A DNA stretch of 64,000 nt, taken from positions 85,704 through 149,703 of the forward strand of contig JBKDAM010000038.1 of assembly GCA_046316495.1 (NCBI GenBank), written 5' to 3'. The translations under genes and the position numbers were made by a program. Positions within the stretch are counted from its first letter, which is position 1, and each line of letters opens with the position of its first letter. Positions 44,434 to 53,577 of the stretch are shown one piece after another. Below the pieces are notes generated by a model. It saw only the letters and a list, made by a program, of their open reading frames with translations, was not told the origin of the DNA and searched no databases. This DNA comes from M3007 sp046316495 (lineage in GTDB: Bacteria > Bacteroidota > Bacteroidia > Chitinophagales > Saprospiraceae).

Positions 44434-45147
44434 CTATCCATACAACTCAAAAAGAACCTGAGAGCGATCATATCCCATACCTATCAAGTTATCAACGGCT
44501 TGATCAACCATACTCCTCCATCCGCACAACAAAAAAACCACTTCTGAATTAGCCTCTGGATAACACTCTTGATACACCTGATGAACATGACCCCTGTAAC
44601 CACCCCAGTTGGGATCCCTTGATAATACAATATCGTACCGAAAGGAAGACCACTCTTTTGTTAACTGCTCTAACTCCTCACGGTATAGGATATCCGGCTC
44701 CGCCCGGGTACCAAAAATCAAATGAACCGATTTATAAGACATCCGATTAATCCACATTTCCCGAAGCATGCTCCGAAAGGGAGCTATACCAGTACCCGTA
44801 CAAACCATTACCAAGGATTTCCCCTCGTCTGCTGGTAGAATAAAAGCGCCCTCTGGCCCTTTCCACCTTAATACGGTGCCTACTTGAACCTCTTCAAATA
44901 AATACCGAGTACCCAACCCCGATTCGCTCTTAACAATACAAAGTTCCAAAGAGCCACCATCCGAAGGAGCACTCGCAATAGAATAACTCCGCCAGCGCTG
45001 AAGGCGCTTCTCCCCGATCGGTAAATCCAAAGTAATAAATTGCCCAGCTTTAAAAGTCACACCCGAAGACTGAATTACAAAGCGTTTGACATGCGCCGCC
45101 AAATACTCAATCCGCTCAACCTTAGACTCGTTCCACGTTATAGCCAT
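44434..45147 (-). CDS. FAD/NAD(P)-binding ferredoxin reductase-type oxidoreductase
   Basis: A 237 aa flavoprotein of the ferredoxin-NADP reductase superfamily. The FAD-binding motif is RWRSYSIAS, and the NAD(P)-binding half starts with VMVCTGTGIAPFRSML and ends with FLLCGWRSMVDQAVDNL. It has no fused 2Fe-2S or globin domain, so it passes electrons between NAD(P)H and a separate acceptor. It is the last gene of a minus-strand group (46830 to 44434), 52 bases after yigZ. Electron partner not evident. Confidence 0.85.
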   Translation of the reverse strand: MAITWNESKVERIEYLAAHVKRFVIQSSGVTFKAGQFITLDLPIGEKRLQRWRSYSIASAPSDGGSLELCIVKSESGLGTRYLFEEVQVGTVLRWKGPEGAFILPADEGKSLVMVCTGTGIAPFRSMLREMWINRMSYKSVHLIFGTRAEPDILYREELEQLTKEWSSFRYDIVLSRDPNWGGYRGHVHQVYQECYPEANSEVVFLLCGWRSMVDQAVDNLIGMGYDRSQVLFELYG

Positions 45148-45199
45148 ACTTGATCAACAAAAAATAAATAGGTTGGTTCTAATCAATCAATTGCAATGG

Positions 45200-45841
45200 T
45201 CAGGTTGAGATTAGCATACCCTCCGGCCATTCCAGAGTCTCAGCCTCTTCCATACTAACCTTATAAATCCTTGCACGCAACTCGAGTAACTTTCGAGTAG
45301 AATCACTCTTCCGTATTGCAATCACAATGGTGGCAAGGTCTCCATACTCCTCTGATTGAATAATCGCCTGAATCTTATGTAAACCCTGTACCAATTCAGG
45401 CAACATGCCATACTCCACTGAAATGGTGAAAACATCGTATAAAATAACCTCCTTTATTTCCCCAGACTGAATGGCGGCACACGCAGATTCTCGATATGCG
45501 TTTATTAAGCCCGATGTCCCTAGTAAAGTGCCTCCAAAATACCGAACCACCACAATTAATACATCCGTCAATTGAGCAGAATCAATCTGTCCTAAAATCG
45601 GTCGACCAGCAGTCCCGGATGGCTCCCCATCATCGTTCGCTCGAAACAAATGACCATCCTGCCCTAACCTCCATGCAAAACAATGGTGATTAGCCTTAAA
45701 ATGTTGCTTCTTTAATGCTTCTATATACTGTTGAATTTCCTCCTCCGATTTTACGGGCCAGGCATATGCTAAAAACTTACTAGCGCGATCCTTAAATTCA
45801 GCAATCGATGGACCCGCTAGTGTTAAATAGGTATCCTTCAT
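45200..45841 (-). CDS. YigZ/IMPACT family protein
   Basis: A 213 aa member of the widespread YigZ/IMPACT (UPF0029) family. Characteristic are the central RANDDGEPSGTAGRPIL motif and the VVRYFGGTLLGTSGLINAYRESA segment; the C-terminal DUF1949-like domain (about 130-205) is also present. The eukaryotic relative IMPACT modulates GCN2 signalling; the bacterial function is not settled. Its start overlaps the stop of the upstream gene by 4 bases (ATGA). Confidence 0.9.
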   Translation of the reverse strand: MKDTYLTLAGPSIAEFKDRASKFLAYAWPVKSEEEIQQYIEALKKQHFKANHHCFAWRLGQDGHLFRANDDGEPSGTAGRPILGQIDSAQLTDVLIVVVRYFGGTLLGTSGLINAYRESACAAIQSGEIKEVILYDVFTISVEYGMLPELVQGLHKIQAIIQSEEYGDLATIVIAIRKSDSTRKLLELRARIYKVSMEEAETLEWPEGMLIST

Positions 45842-46830
45842 TGTGGGGTTAGATAAAATTCATCCTCAAATATAAGCGTCTCTACAATGGCCTCTATTTC
45901 CACCAATACCTCTACACTTTCCAATAAGTTATTGTTTTTTAAAGCAAACGCATAAGCTCCCCCAAGCGGATGTTGCCTCCGCTGGGCATCCACACTGACA
46001 GAGCCTTGCCATATATAGGCGTCATACTGATCCGCACCCTGCATAAATCGTTGCAAATTACCCGCATCCACCAATGCATACTCAATGTCCTCACCCGCAG
46101 TCGAAGTTGTCAACTGCACTGCCATCCCCATAGCGTAGGCCGCTAAAGCCGTCTGGGGTTGAAAAGCAACCAATTTCATAGCCCCTTTTTTTGTCAACTC
46201 TGCCAACACCTCTGCGTCCTTACGTCGAGCTTCTTGCGCAACTTGGCTAACCCCAATCCGATACGCCCATTGGACCGTATTGGAGGGTAGTTCAAACCGG
46301 TACGCTACCCGGTTCGAACCCAGCCCAATCTTACTTCCTGGAACTGAAACTTGTCCACTTATTGAGTATGAGTCCGTTTTCTTACCAGCCTCTACTCTTC
46401 TGCGTTCAACGACCCATTGGGGCCTAGTCTTTATATCCCACCCAACCCGAGTATCCATTCTCGCAGTACTCGAGCCGGCAGCTGTTCGATAAATTACAAA
46501 CCTACACACCTTTTTACCTAAACCCTGCTCCGTAATTCTCCATAAAAACACTCCCGTGTGCGGAATCGTAACACGTTTAGAAACAAGCGTATCCAAATCA
46601 TATCCACTGTACACTACGCGATCTGGCCATGCGATTAATTCTACTTTTTTTATTCGACTTCCCGTTACTAAACCAACTTCAATATCGAGTTGATCACCCT
46701 CTGCAAACGCATAAAAATATTCATGTTCCCCGTCCAACCTAAACGTCTGATCGGCAACCAAAATCCGCTCCCTTCCAACAGCAACGCGTGAAAAAATAAA
46801 AAATATGATTATTAAAAGACACCAACGCAT
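45838..46830 (-). CDS. Exported protein of unknown function
   Basis: A 330 aa protein with an N-terminal signal peptide (MRWCLLIIIFFIFSRVAVG). The mature part begins with a beta-rich domain (TFRLDGEHEYFYAFAEGDQL and SGYDLDTLVSKRVTIPHTG) that resembles a ligand-binding jelly roll, followed by a region enriched in Arg, Val and Ala. It is not recognised as a named family. It is first in a three-gene minus-strand operon, overlapping yigZ by 4 bases. Its sense strand is unusually G/T-rich, which is the strand-asymmetry effect seen across the window rather than evidence of transfer. Confidence 0.7.
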   Translation of the reverse strand: MRWCLLIIIFFIFSRVAVGRERILVADQTFRLDGEHEYFYAFAEGDQLDIEVGLVTGSRIKKVELIAWPDRVVYSGYDLDTLVSKRVTIPHTGVFLWRITEQGLGKKVCRFVIYRTAAGSSTARMDTRVGWDIKTRPQWVVERRRVEAGKKTDSYSISGQVSVPGSKIGLGSNRVAYRFELPSNTVQWAYRIGVSQVAQEARRKDAEVLAELTKKGAMKLVAFQPQTALAAYAMGMAVQLTTSTAGEDIEYALVDAGNLQRFMQGADQYDAYIWQGSVSVDAQRRQHPLGGAYAFALKNNNLLESVEVLVEIEAIVETLIFEDEFYLTPQ

Positions 46831-46896
46831 TTTAAACCGTTTTATTGATAAGTATTACCAACTTTGCATCGCAAAAATACACCACGCAACGCACGC

Positions 46897-47517
46897 ATGG
46901 AAATAAAGCTCACTAATGCCGGAAAACGTTACCGTTTCGACTGGATTTTCAGAAATCTTAGCTATACCCTCCAACACGGCACCAAAACAGCCTTGATCGG
47001 CCCAAATGGTTCCGGTAAGTCAACCCTCCTTAAAACACTTGCCGGGCACCTTTCCCTATCTAAAGGCTCTTTACAGTTCCTAAATGAAAGCGGATCAAAT
47101 ATCCCACAGGAATCCATCTATCAATATATATCTTATACAGCACCTTACATTGACCTTATCGAGGAATTTACACTTGAAGAAGCAATTCAATTTCATGTCC
47201 AACTAAAACCACTACTACCCAACCTTACACCAGAAGCGATTCTCGAACGGCTAGAGCTGCCCAAAAGTCGCCAAAAAGAACTACGCTACTTCTCTTCCGG
47301 AATGAAACAGCGTGTGAAGCTGGCTCTCGCCATCGGATCAAATGCCCCAATTGTTCTGCTAGACGAACCCTCTACGAACTTGGATATAAACGCTATCAAT
47401 TGGTCCCACCATCTCATCAAGGACTGGATTGGTAATCGCTCATTGATCATAGCAACCAACGATCCAGGGGACCTTCAGCTCTGTAATCAACAGTTAGATA
47501 TCGTACATTATAAATAA
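46897..47517 (+). CDS. ABC transporter ATP-binding protein (stand-alone)
   Basis: A 206 aa ABC ATPase. Walker A GPNGSGKST, signature FSSGMKQRVKLALAI, Walker B IVLLDEPSTNLD and the switch histidine region (reading IIATND instead of the usual TH) are visible; the absence of a clear H-loop histidine is notable. The ATG at 46897 is chosen because the conserved protein starts there (MEIKLTNAGKRY). No permease gene is adjacent. The size and sequence resemble small CcmA-like ATPases common in this phylum. A SulP gene follows 34 bases later, with no known functional link. Confidence 0.85.
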   Translation: MEIKLTNAGKRYRFDWIFRNLSYTLQHGTKTALIGPNGSGKSTLLKTLAGHLSLSKGSLQFLNESGSNIPQESIYQYISYTAPYIDLIEEFTLEEAIQFHVQLKPLLPNLTPEAILERLELPKSRQKELRYFSSGMKQRVKLALAIGSNAPIVLLDEPSTNLDINAINWSHHLIKDWIGNRSLIIATNDPGDLQLCNQQLDIVHYK

Positions 47518-47551
47518 AAATAAAAATAAAATACATGCCACGTCCAGATCT

Positions 47552-49405
47552 ATGAGTGCCCGAATATTCAAAAATTTAATGATCGCCGCACTGTCCCAGA
47601 TAAAGGACAATTTGCCTGATGGTGAAATATTTAACTGGAAAAAACATGTATTACCCCGACTATTACCTTTTCTCTCCTGGAAACACGAACTAAGTAAACC
47701 CCAAGTACTTAAAGCCGACTTTTTCGCCGGACTACTCGGGGCAGTTGTAGTATTACCTCAAGCAATAGCCTTCGCATTAATCGCTGGACTCCCCCCAGTC
47801 TACGGCCTCTATGCAGCACTCGTTGCCCCACTGATTGCCGCCCTTTTCGGAGCATCAATGCACCTCGTCTCAGGACCCACTACCGCAATCTCTATCGTTA
47901 TTATAGCAACTATAGGGAAACTAGCACCTGTAGCCAGCGATCAATATATAGCACTCACCCTTACCCTAACTTTCCTCGTCGGAGTCATCCAACTTGGACT
48001 TGGAATTGGGAAAATGGGCAGATATATCGGCTTTGTCTCCAATACCGTTGTAATGGGATTTACTGCTGGAGCCGCCGTACTGATCATAACGAGTCAGGCA
48101 ACTACCATTCTGGGAATTGAAATTGAAAAACAAGCTTCCTTTTTAGAAACATGGCGGCACCTTCTGTGGCAGCTTCCCAACACCCAACTTCCGGTTTTAA
48201 TCGTCGCACTCACAACCATTTTTTCCGCCATTATTATCAAAAAAATCGCCCCCAAATTACCGCATCTGGTGGTTGCACTCACAATTGGAACCACGGTGGC
48301 TCTATTACTAGGGGGCCAGCAAGCCGGAATCCAATATGTAGATGCAATGCCAAGAGGACTCCCACCCCTCTCTCTCCCCTCGCTAACCCCAGACAACCTC
48401 CATAGCCTCCTTTCAAGCGCTTTTGCACTTGCCGTATTAGGCCTTGTCCAGGCGGTAGCAATCGCAAAAACAGCCGCCTTAAAATCGGGCCAAGCACTCG
48501 ATGCAAATCAAGAATTTATCGGTCAAGGTTTGTCTAACCTAATTGCCCCCTTTTTCTCCGGATACGCCAGCTCAGGCTCCTTCTCAAGAACAGCACTCAA
48601 TGTTGATGCAGGTGCTAAAACACCCATGTCAACGATTTTTTCTACCCTAATCCTGCTTCTTATTACCCTTTTTATTGCACCCTACACCAGTCTGCTCCCC
48701 CAACCTGCAATGGCTGGATTAATTATTTTGGTAGGGTGGAACCTGCTTGATCTAAAGCACCTGGAGGAAATTCAACGAGCCAGCAAAGAAGATAATATCA
48801 CCCTCGCCACAGTCTTCTTCGCAACGCTCTTCTCAGAACTACAATTTGCCATTTACCTGGGTGTTCTGCTCTCCCTTTATTTCTACCTAAAAAAAACCGC
48901 AGCACCTAATATAGCCGTCATGGCACCTGATCCAACAACTAAACGGCACGAAATCGTCAACATTGATCGACGAAATCACCTGAAAACGTGCCCCCAGGTC
49001 ATTATCATAAGAATTGACGGAAATTTATTTTTTGGAGCCATCCAACATGTCTCTTCTCATATCAGAAACCTTAGAAAAGGACCCGAATCCTGGGTCATTT
49101 TACTTGCAAACGGAATCAACCACGTGGACTTAGACGGTGCAGAGTGGCTTGCCGAGGAATCAAAATACTGGAAGGAACGAAAAGGCGGCGGAATGGTAAT
49201 CGTTCGTCTGAAAAATATAGCTCAAGATGTTATGTCAGAGGGTGGCTTCCTCGATACAATTGGGCGATCGAACTTCTTTAACTCCAAAACAGACGCCATC
49301 TCCTGGGTATACAGCCAACTTAACTTAAATACTTGTGCAACCTGTACAGCCAAAATTTTTAAAGAGTGCGAAGCGCCCACCAGAACTCCAATAGAGCCTA
49401 CATGA
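47552..49405 (+). CDS. SulP family inorganic anion transporter with STAS domain
   Basis: A 617 aa secondary transporter. The N-terminal part has about 10-14 membrane helices with the SulP signature (LPQAIAFALIAGLPPVYGLYAA and FGASMHLVSGPTTAIS). The C-terminal STAS domain (about 480-595) includes IIRIDGNLFFGAI and DGAEWLAEESKYW. It probably exchanges sulfate, bicarbonate or another inorganic anion; the substrate is not determined by sequence. The C terminus has a Cys cluster (CATCTAKIFKEC). Confidence 0.92.
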   Translation: MSARIFKNLMIAALSQIKDNLPDGEIFNWKKHVLPRLLPFLSWKHELSKPQVLKADFFAGLLGAVVVLPQAIAFALIAGLPPVYGLYAALVAPLIAALFGASMHLVSGPTTAISIVIIATIGKLAPVASDQYIALTLTLTFLVGVIQLGLGIGKMGRYIGFVSNTVVMGFTAGAAVLIITSQATTILGIEIEKQASFLETWRHLLWQLPNTQLPVLIVALTTIFSAIIIKKIAPKLPHLVVALTIGTTVALLLGGQQAGIQYVDAMPRGLPPLSLPSLTPDNLHSLLSSAFALAVLGLVQAVAIAKTAALKSGQALDANQEFIGQGLSNLIAPFFSGYASSGSFSRTALNVDAGAKTPMSTIFSTLILLLITLFIAPYTSLLPQPAMAGLIILVGWNLLDLKHLEEIQRASKEDNITLATVFFATLFSELQFAIYLGVLLSLYFYLKKTAAPNIAVMAPDPTTKRHEIVNIDRRNHLKTCPQVIIIRIDGNLFFGAIQHVSSHIRNLRKGPESWVILLANGINHVDLDGAEWLAEESKYWKERKGGGMVIVRLKNIAQDVMSEGGFLDTIGRSNFFNSKTDAISWVYSQLNLNTCATCTAKIFKECEAPTRTPIEPT

Positions 49406-49460
49406 AACCTTTCGTAAATCTTTGTTTCAAACCGCGTACCTTTATCAAAAGTACACTGCT

Positions 49461-50606
49461 ATGCAACTATCATCCAAACTCCCAAACGTCGGGACAACCA
49501 TATTTTCAATCATGTCAGCCCTGGCCCAAGAACATAAAGCGGTCAACCTCTCTCAGGGTTTCCCCAATTATGATCCAGACCCCCGCTTGCGAAAACTCGT
49601 CTTTGATCACATGGAAATGGGCGATAACCAGTACGCACCCATGCCAGGAACCCCACTCCTCCGATCAAGAATAGCAGATAAAATTAACCAAACCTACCCG
49701 AGTGTTCAACTTGACCCCAATACCGAAATTACCATCACGGCAGGCGCAACTCAAGCCCTTTTTTGTGCGTTCGCAGCCTTTATCCGACCAGGCGACGAAG
49801 TAATTCTCATCGAACCCTGCTATGATTCCTACCGCCCATCCATCGAAACCGTGGGAGGTGTTGTGGTGCCCTACCGACTCGCTGCTCCAGATTATTCCAT
49901 TAATTGGGCAGAAGTACGTCGGTTAATTTCTCCCAAAACCAAAATGATCTGTACCAATACTCCCTGCAACCCAACAGGAAAAATTCTCAGACAAGAAGAT
50001 CTTGACGAACTAGCCCATATAGTTCAACATACTAATATTATCCACTTGAGCGACGAAGTCTATGAACACCTAGTATTCGATGGAAATTCCCATGTGAGCG
50101 CTCTGGCACATCCCGAACTTCAAAAACGCTCCATGACCGTATTTTCATTCGGAAAAACATTCCATAACACCGGATGGAAAATTGGATACCTAATAGCACC
50201 ACCCGAAATCACATCAGAATTTCGAAAAGTTCACCAGTTCAACGTCTTCTCCGCCAATCACCCTATGCAAGCAGCACTAGCAGATTACTTGGAAGATTCT
50301 GCCACTTATTCCAGCCTAAACTCGTTCTACCAAGAAAAAAGAGATTTTTTCCTAAATGCACTTAAAGGCTCAAAACTACGTCCGCTCCCCTGCGAGGGGA
50401 CCTATTTTCAGCTGTTTGACTACAGCACAATTAGCTCCGAAAAGGACCTTGATTTTTGTAAAAGATTAACCAAAGAAATTGGGGTCGCCACTATTCCTGT
50501 TTCCGCGTTTTTCTCAAACAGCCAAGACGACAAAGTGATAAGGGTCTGCTTCGCAAAAACAAAAGAGGTACTGGCAGACGCAGCGCAACGCCTTGCCTCC
50601 TTATAA
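49461..50606 (+). CDS. Methionine/aromatic aminotransferase, class I PLP-dependent
   Basis: A 381 aa class I aminotransferase. The start at 49461 (MQLSSKLPNVGTTIFSIMS) is chosen from family alignment in preference to 49422. The sequence VNLSQGFPNYDPDP, TITAGATQALFCAF, NTPCNPTGKIL and the PLP-lysine motif SFGKTFHNTGWKIGY are typical of the YbdL/methionine aminotransferase and kynurenine aminotransferase group. It likely regenerates methionine from its ketoacid, but substrates overlap within the group. Confidence 0.85.
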   Translation: MQLSSKLPNVGTTIFSIMSALAQEHKAVNLSQGFPNYDPDPRLRKLVFDHMEMGDNQYAPMPGTPLLRSRIADKINQTYPSVQLDPNTEITITAGATQALFCAFAAFIRPGDEVILIEPCYDSYRPSIETVGGVVVPYRLAAPDYSINWAEVRRLISPKTKMICTNTPCNPTGKILRQEDLDELAHIVQHTNIIHLSDEVYEHLVFDGNSHVSALAHPELQKRSMTVFSFGKTFHNTGWKIGYLIAPPEITSEFRKVHQFNVFSANHPMQAALADYLEDSATYSSLNSFYQEKRDFFLNALKGSKLRPLPCEGTYFQLFDYSTISSEKDLDFCKRLTKEIGVATIPVSAFFSNSQDDKVIRVCFAKTKEVLADAAQRLASL

Positions 50607-50654
50607 AAACAACCCTTAGGACACTCTAATGCTATATTTAACGCAAAAAATCTA

Positions 50655-50662
50655 TACTTTTG
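50655..50662 (+). promoter_or_regulatory. -7 box TACTTTTG for the lepA-rsmG operon
   Basis: TAnnTTTG match 62 nt before the lepA ATG. Confidence 0.5.
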
Positions 50663-50724
50663 CGGCTCTTAAACAAACAAATAAATAAAAAACCGGTTAG
50701 ATTACCCTTCACCGGAACTTATAC

Positions 50725-52521
50725 ATGAAAAACGTTCGGAATTTTTGCATCATAGCACACATCGATCACGGAAAAAGCACCTTGGCTGATCGCCTGCTGG
50801 AATACACCAATACTATCAGTAAACGCGAAATGCAAGACCAAGCCCTAGACAACATGGACTTGGAAAGAGAACGGGGAATTACCATCAAAAGCCATGCTAT
50901 CCAAATGCGCTACGTACACCCGGCTGATGGTCAAGAATACATTTTCAACTTGATCGATACACCAGGACACGTGGACTTCTCCTATGAAGTGAGCCGCTCC
51001 ATCGCGGCCTGCGAAGGTGCCCTACTCTTAGTAGATGCAACTCAAGGAATCCAAGCGCAAACCATTAGTAACCTCTACTTAGCCGTTGACCATGATCTAG
51101 AAATTATTCCAATCGTTAATAAAGTAGACATGGAGAGCGCTATGGTAGAAGAGGTACAAGATCAAATCATTGATCTGATTGGATGCAAGAGAGAAGATAT
51201 TATCTCCGCCTCAGGAAGAACCGGTATAGGTATCCCAGAAATCTTGGCCGCTGCCGTCGATCGAATTCCTGCCCCCGCTGGAGATCCAGATGCCCCCCTT
51301 CAAACCATGATCTTTGACTCCATGTTCAACTCTTACCGAGGGGTAATTGCCTATGTAAGGGTTATGAACGGAACCCTGAAAAAAGGCGAAAAAATCAAAT
51401 TTTATAATACAGGTAAAGAGGTATATGCCGAAGAAATCGGGGTACTCCGAATGGGTATGTTCGAGTGCGATACCCTAAGCGCTGGTGATGTAGGCTACGT
51501 AATCACAGGTATTAAGGTAAGCAGGGAAATTAAAGTGGGTGATACAATAACCCACTTAGCAAGGCCATGTGAATCCCCCGTCAAAGGATTTGAAGAGGTG
51601 AAGCCAATGGTATTCGCAGGTGTATACCCGCTTGATACCGACGACTTCGAAGACCTACGCGACTCCCTCGAAAAACTCCAACTCAATGACGCCTCACTAG
51701 TATTCGAACCCGAAACCTCCGCTGCTCTAGGCTTCGGTTTTCGTTGTGGATTCCTCGGAATGCTCCACCTCGAAATCGTTCAAGAACGCCTTTACCGCGA
51801 ATTTAATCAAGATATTATCACTACCGTTCCCAACGTAACCTACTTCGCTACCGATATGAAGGGAACACGCCGTGTAGTGCATCAGCCTAGCGAGCTGCCA
51901 GAACCCAATCACTTAGAAAAGGCAGAGGAACCCTATATCAACGCCCAAATCATCACTAAGCCAGACTATATTGGAAATATCATGAAGCTCTGCCTCGACA
52001 AACGTGGCATCCTCATGAAACAACAATACCTGACCCCAACTCGACTGGAAATCATTTTCCACATGCCACTCGCCGAAATCGTTTTCGATTTCTACGATCA
52101 ACTCAAATCCTCTACTAGAGGTTATGCCTCCTTTGATTACCACCTCCTTGATTATCGCGATACCGATCTGGTCCGCCTAGATATTAAGTTAAATGGCGAA
52201 CAAGTCGATGCCCTCTCCGCACTAGTTCACCGCTCTAAGGCAGAGTATATGGGAAGAAGAATGTGCGAAAAATTGAAGGAACTACTCCCAAGACAACAGT
52301 TTCAGATAGCCATACAAGCCTCCATTGGCGCTAAAGTCATCGCCAGAGAAACAATCAGCGCACTAAGAAAGGATGTAACCGCCAAATGCTATGGTGGCGA
52401 TATCTCGCGTAAACGAAAACTCCTAGAAAAACAAAAAGAAGGTAAAAAACGAATGAAACAGTTCGGATCCGTAGAGGTTCCTCAAGAAGCCTTCCTTAAG
52501 GTGCTGAAACTTAACGATTAA
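50725..52521 (+). CDS. lepA: Elongation factor 4 (LepA)
   Basis: Ribosome-associated translational GTPase of 598 aa. The G1 motif AHIDHGKSTLADRL is at residues 10-23, with RGITIKSH, DTPGHVDFSYEVSRS and NKVDM following. The EF-G-like domains and the LepA-specific C terminus (GGDISRKRKLLEKQKEGKKR) are complete. It helps ribosomes during stress or initiation; precise cellular role is debated. Its stop overlaps the start of rsmG by one base (TAATG), so the two are translationally coupled. Confidence 0.97.
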   Translation: MKNVRNFCIIAHIDHGKSTLADRLLEYTNTISKREMQDQALDNMDLERERGITIKSHAIQMRYVHPADGQEYIFNLIDTPGHVDFSYEVSRSIAACEGALLLVDATQGIQAQTISNLYLAVDHDLEIIPIVNKVDMESAMVEEVQDQIIDLIGCKREDIISASGRTGIGIPEILAAAVDRIPAPAGDPDAPLQTMIFDSMFNSYRGVIAYVRVMNGTLKKGEKIKFYNTGKEVYAEEIGVLRMGMFECDTLSAGDVGYVITGIKVSREIKVGDTITHLARPCESPVKGFEEVKPMVFAGVYPLDTDDFEDLRDSLEKLQLNDASLVFEPETSAALGFGFRCGFLGMLHLEIVQERLYREFNQDIITTVPNVTYFATDMKGTRRVVHQPSELPEPNHLEKAEEPYINAQIITKPDYIGNIMKLCLDKRGILMKQQYLTPTRLEIIFHMPLAEIVFDFYDQLKSSTRGYASFDYHLLDYRDTDLVRLDIKLNGEQVDALSALVHRSKAEYMGRRMCEKLKELLPRQQFQIAIQASIGAKVIARETISALRKDVTAKCYGGDISRKRKLLEKQKEGKKRMKQFGSVEVPQEAFLKVLKLND

Positions 52522-53159
52522 TGAGCTACTTCTCAACTTGGTTCCCAGAACTCTCAGCAACCCAGCTGGATAAGCTAGATCAACTACAACCACTCTACAA
52601 AGAGTGGAACGCACGTATTAACGTTATATCAAGGCAAGATATCGAAAACCTAAACGAACGCCATATACTGCATTCCTTGGCAATAGCAGCCTACTTCGAG
52701 TTCAAACCCGGTTCCCAAATCCTAGATTTGGGAACCGGAGGTGGCTTCCCAGGAATACCTCTTGCCATCTTCTTTCCGAATACCTCCTTTACATTGGTCG
52801 ATGGTACCGGTAAAAAAATCAAAGTGGTCCAAGAAATAGCCAATGCGCTCAACCTGTCTAATGTTGAGCCTATCCATACACGCGCAGAAGAGTTAAAAAG
52901 AACTGGCCAATTTGATTTTATCGTTTCCAGAGCAGTAGCCCCCCTGGCCGATCTAATGCAGTGGAGCCAACACTTACTGAAACGAAAACACACGCATGCC
53001 TACCCCAATGGGCTTATAGCGCTAAAGGGAGGAAACCTGCATGCGGAAATAGCAGCCCTACCCGGAAACGCTCATAACTATGTAGAGCAGATGCCAATTA
53101 AGGACAAATTTAACCTGCCCTTTTTTGACGAAAAATGGGTAGTGTACACGCAAGGGTAA
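52521..53159 (+). CDS. rsmG: 16S rRNA (guanine-N7) methyltransferase RsmG
   Basis: Methylates a guanine of the 530 loop of 16S rRNA. The 212 aa carry the SAM-binding motif LDLGTGGGFPGIPLAIF and the family features ISRQDIENLNERHILHSL and DFIVSRAVAPL. Loss of this enzyme confers low-level streptomycin resistance in other bacteria. Coupled to lepA by a one-base overlap, making a small translation-related operon. Confidence 0.96.
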   Translation: MSYFSTWFPELSATQLDKLDQLQPLYKEWNARINVISRQDIENLNERHILHSLAIAAYFEFKPGSQILDLGTGGGFPGIPLAIFFPNTSFTLVDGTGKKIKVVQEIANALNLSNVEPIHTRAEELKRTGQFDFIVSRAVAPLADLMQWSQHLLKRKHTHAYPNGLIALKGGNLHAEIAALPGNAHNYVEQMPIKDKFNLPFFDEKWVVYTQG

Positions 53160-53343
53160 TTCCCCCGCCCCTCCCAGATTAAGTACCTCGTCCAGTAAAT
53201 AATTATGCAGCGTATCACTTCACTGAAGTCATTGATTTCTTACACAAAACAAAATATCAAAATTTTAAATATTTGATTTTTAATGTTTTAAAACCAACAG
53301 GTTTCATTTTTATGTTTTTTTGAAAAAAAACAAGGACAAACAC
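53160..53343. other. A/T-rich intergenic region upstream of the panB leader promoter
   Basis: No gene seen. Bases 53260-53340 are almost entirely A and T and could act as an UP-element-like stimulator for the promoter that follows. Confidence 0.45.
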
Positions 53344-53373
53344 TTGACAGCTTGATATATACCCGTATCTTTG
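53344..53373 (+). promoter_or_regulatory. Strong promoter TTG-N19-TATCTTTG
   Basis: TTGACA at 53344 and TATCTTTG at 53366 are spaced exactly as in the Bacteroidota consensus (TTG to TA, 19 nt). It is the best promoter match in the window and points at a transcript starting near 53380. Confidence 0.7.
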
Positions 53374-53379
53374 CAGAAG

Positions 53380-53512
53380 TGAATGGCCTAAGCTATCACC
53401 AATCTACAAGCAAATTCCACTCTCAAGAGTGTCTATTTAAGAAGTTTTCATTTGGTTTTTTGGGGTTATACAGGGTGCCGTCAGCAATGATGGCCCCTGT
53501 TTTTGTTTTTAC
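53380..53512 (+). ncRNA. Candidate small RNA or attenuator leader upstream of panB
   Basis: The segment starts at the inferred transcription start and ends in an intrinsic terminator. It contains a small hairpin CACTC-TCAA-GAGTG (about 53418-53431) and a terminal hairpin whose stem pairs CAGGG and GCC with GGC and CCCTG (about 53471-53499), followed by tttttgttttt. The short open frame crossing it begins upstream of the promoter and is not taken as a gene. It matches no RNA family I recognise. Either a stand-alone small RNA of about 130 nt or a regulated leader of panB, whose ATG lies 66 nt further. Confidence 0.5.
53471..53512 (+). terminator. Intrinsic terminator or attenuator hairpin before panB
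   Basis: CAGGGtGCC ... GGCcCCTG type stem with one bulge followed by a run of T interrupted by one G. Confidence 0.65.
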
Positions 53513-53577
53513 ACTTTTCATTTGGACTTCTCATGTTTCTTTCTGAACCTTGAGTCCTAATTTTAAATAACTACGCC

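Noticed and set aside
53352..53546. 64-codon open frame upstream of panB
   Set aside because: Its start lies upstream of the predicted transcription start and its end passes through the terminator hairpin; the peptide has no coding character.
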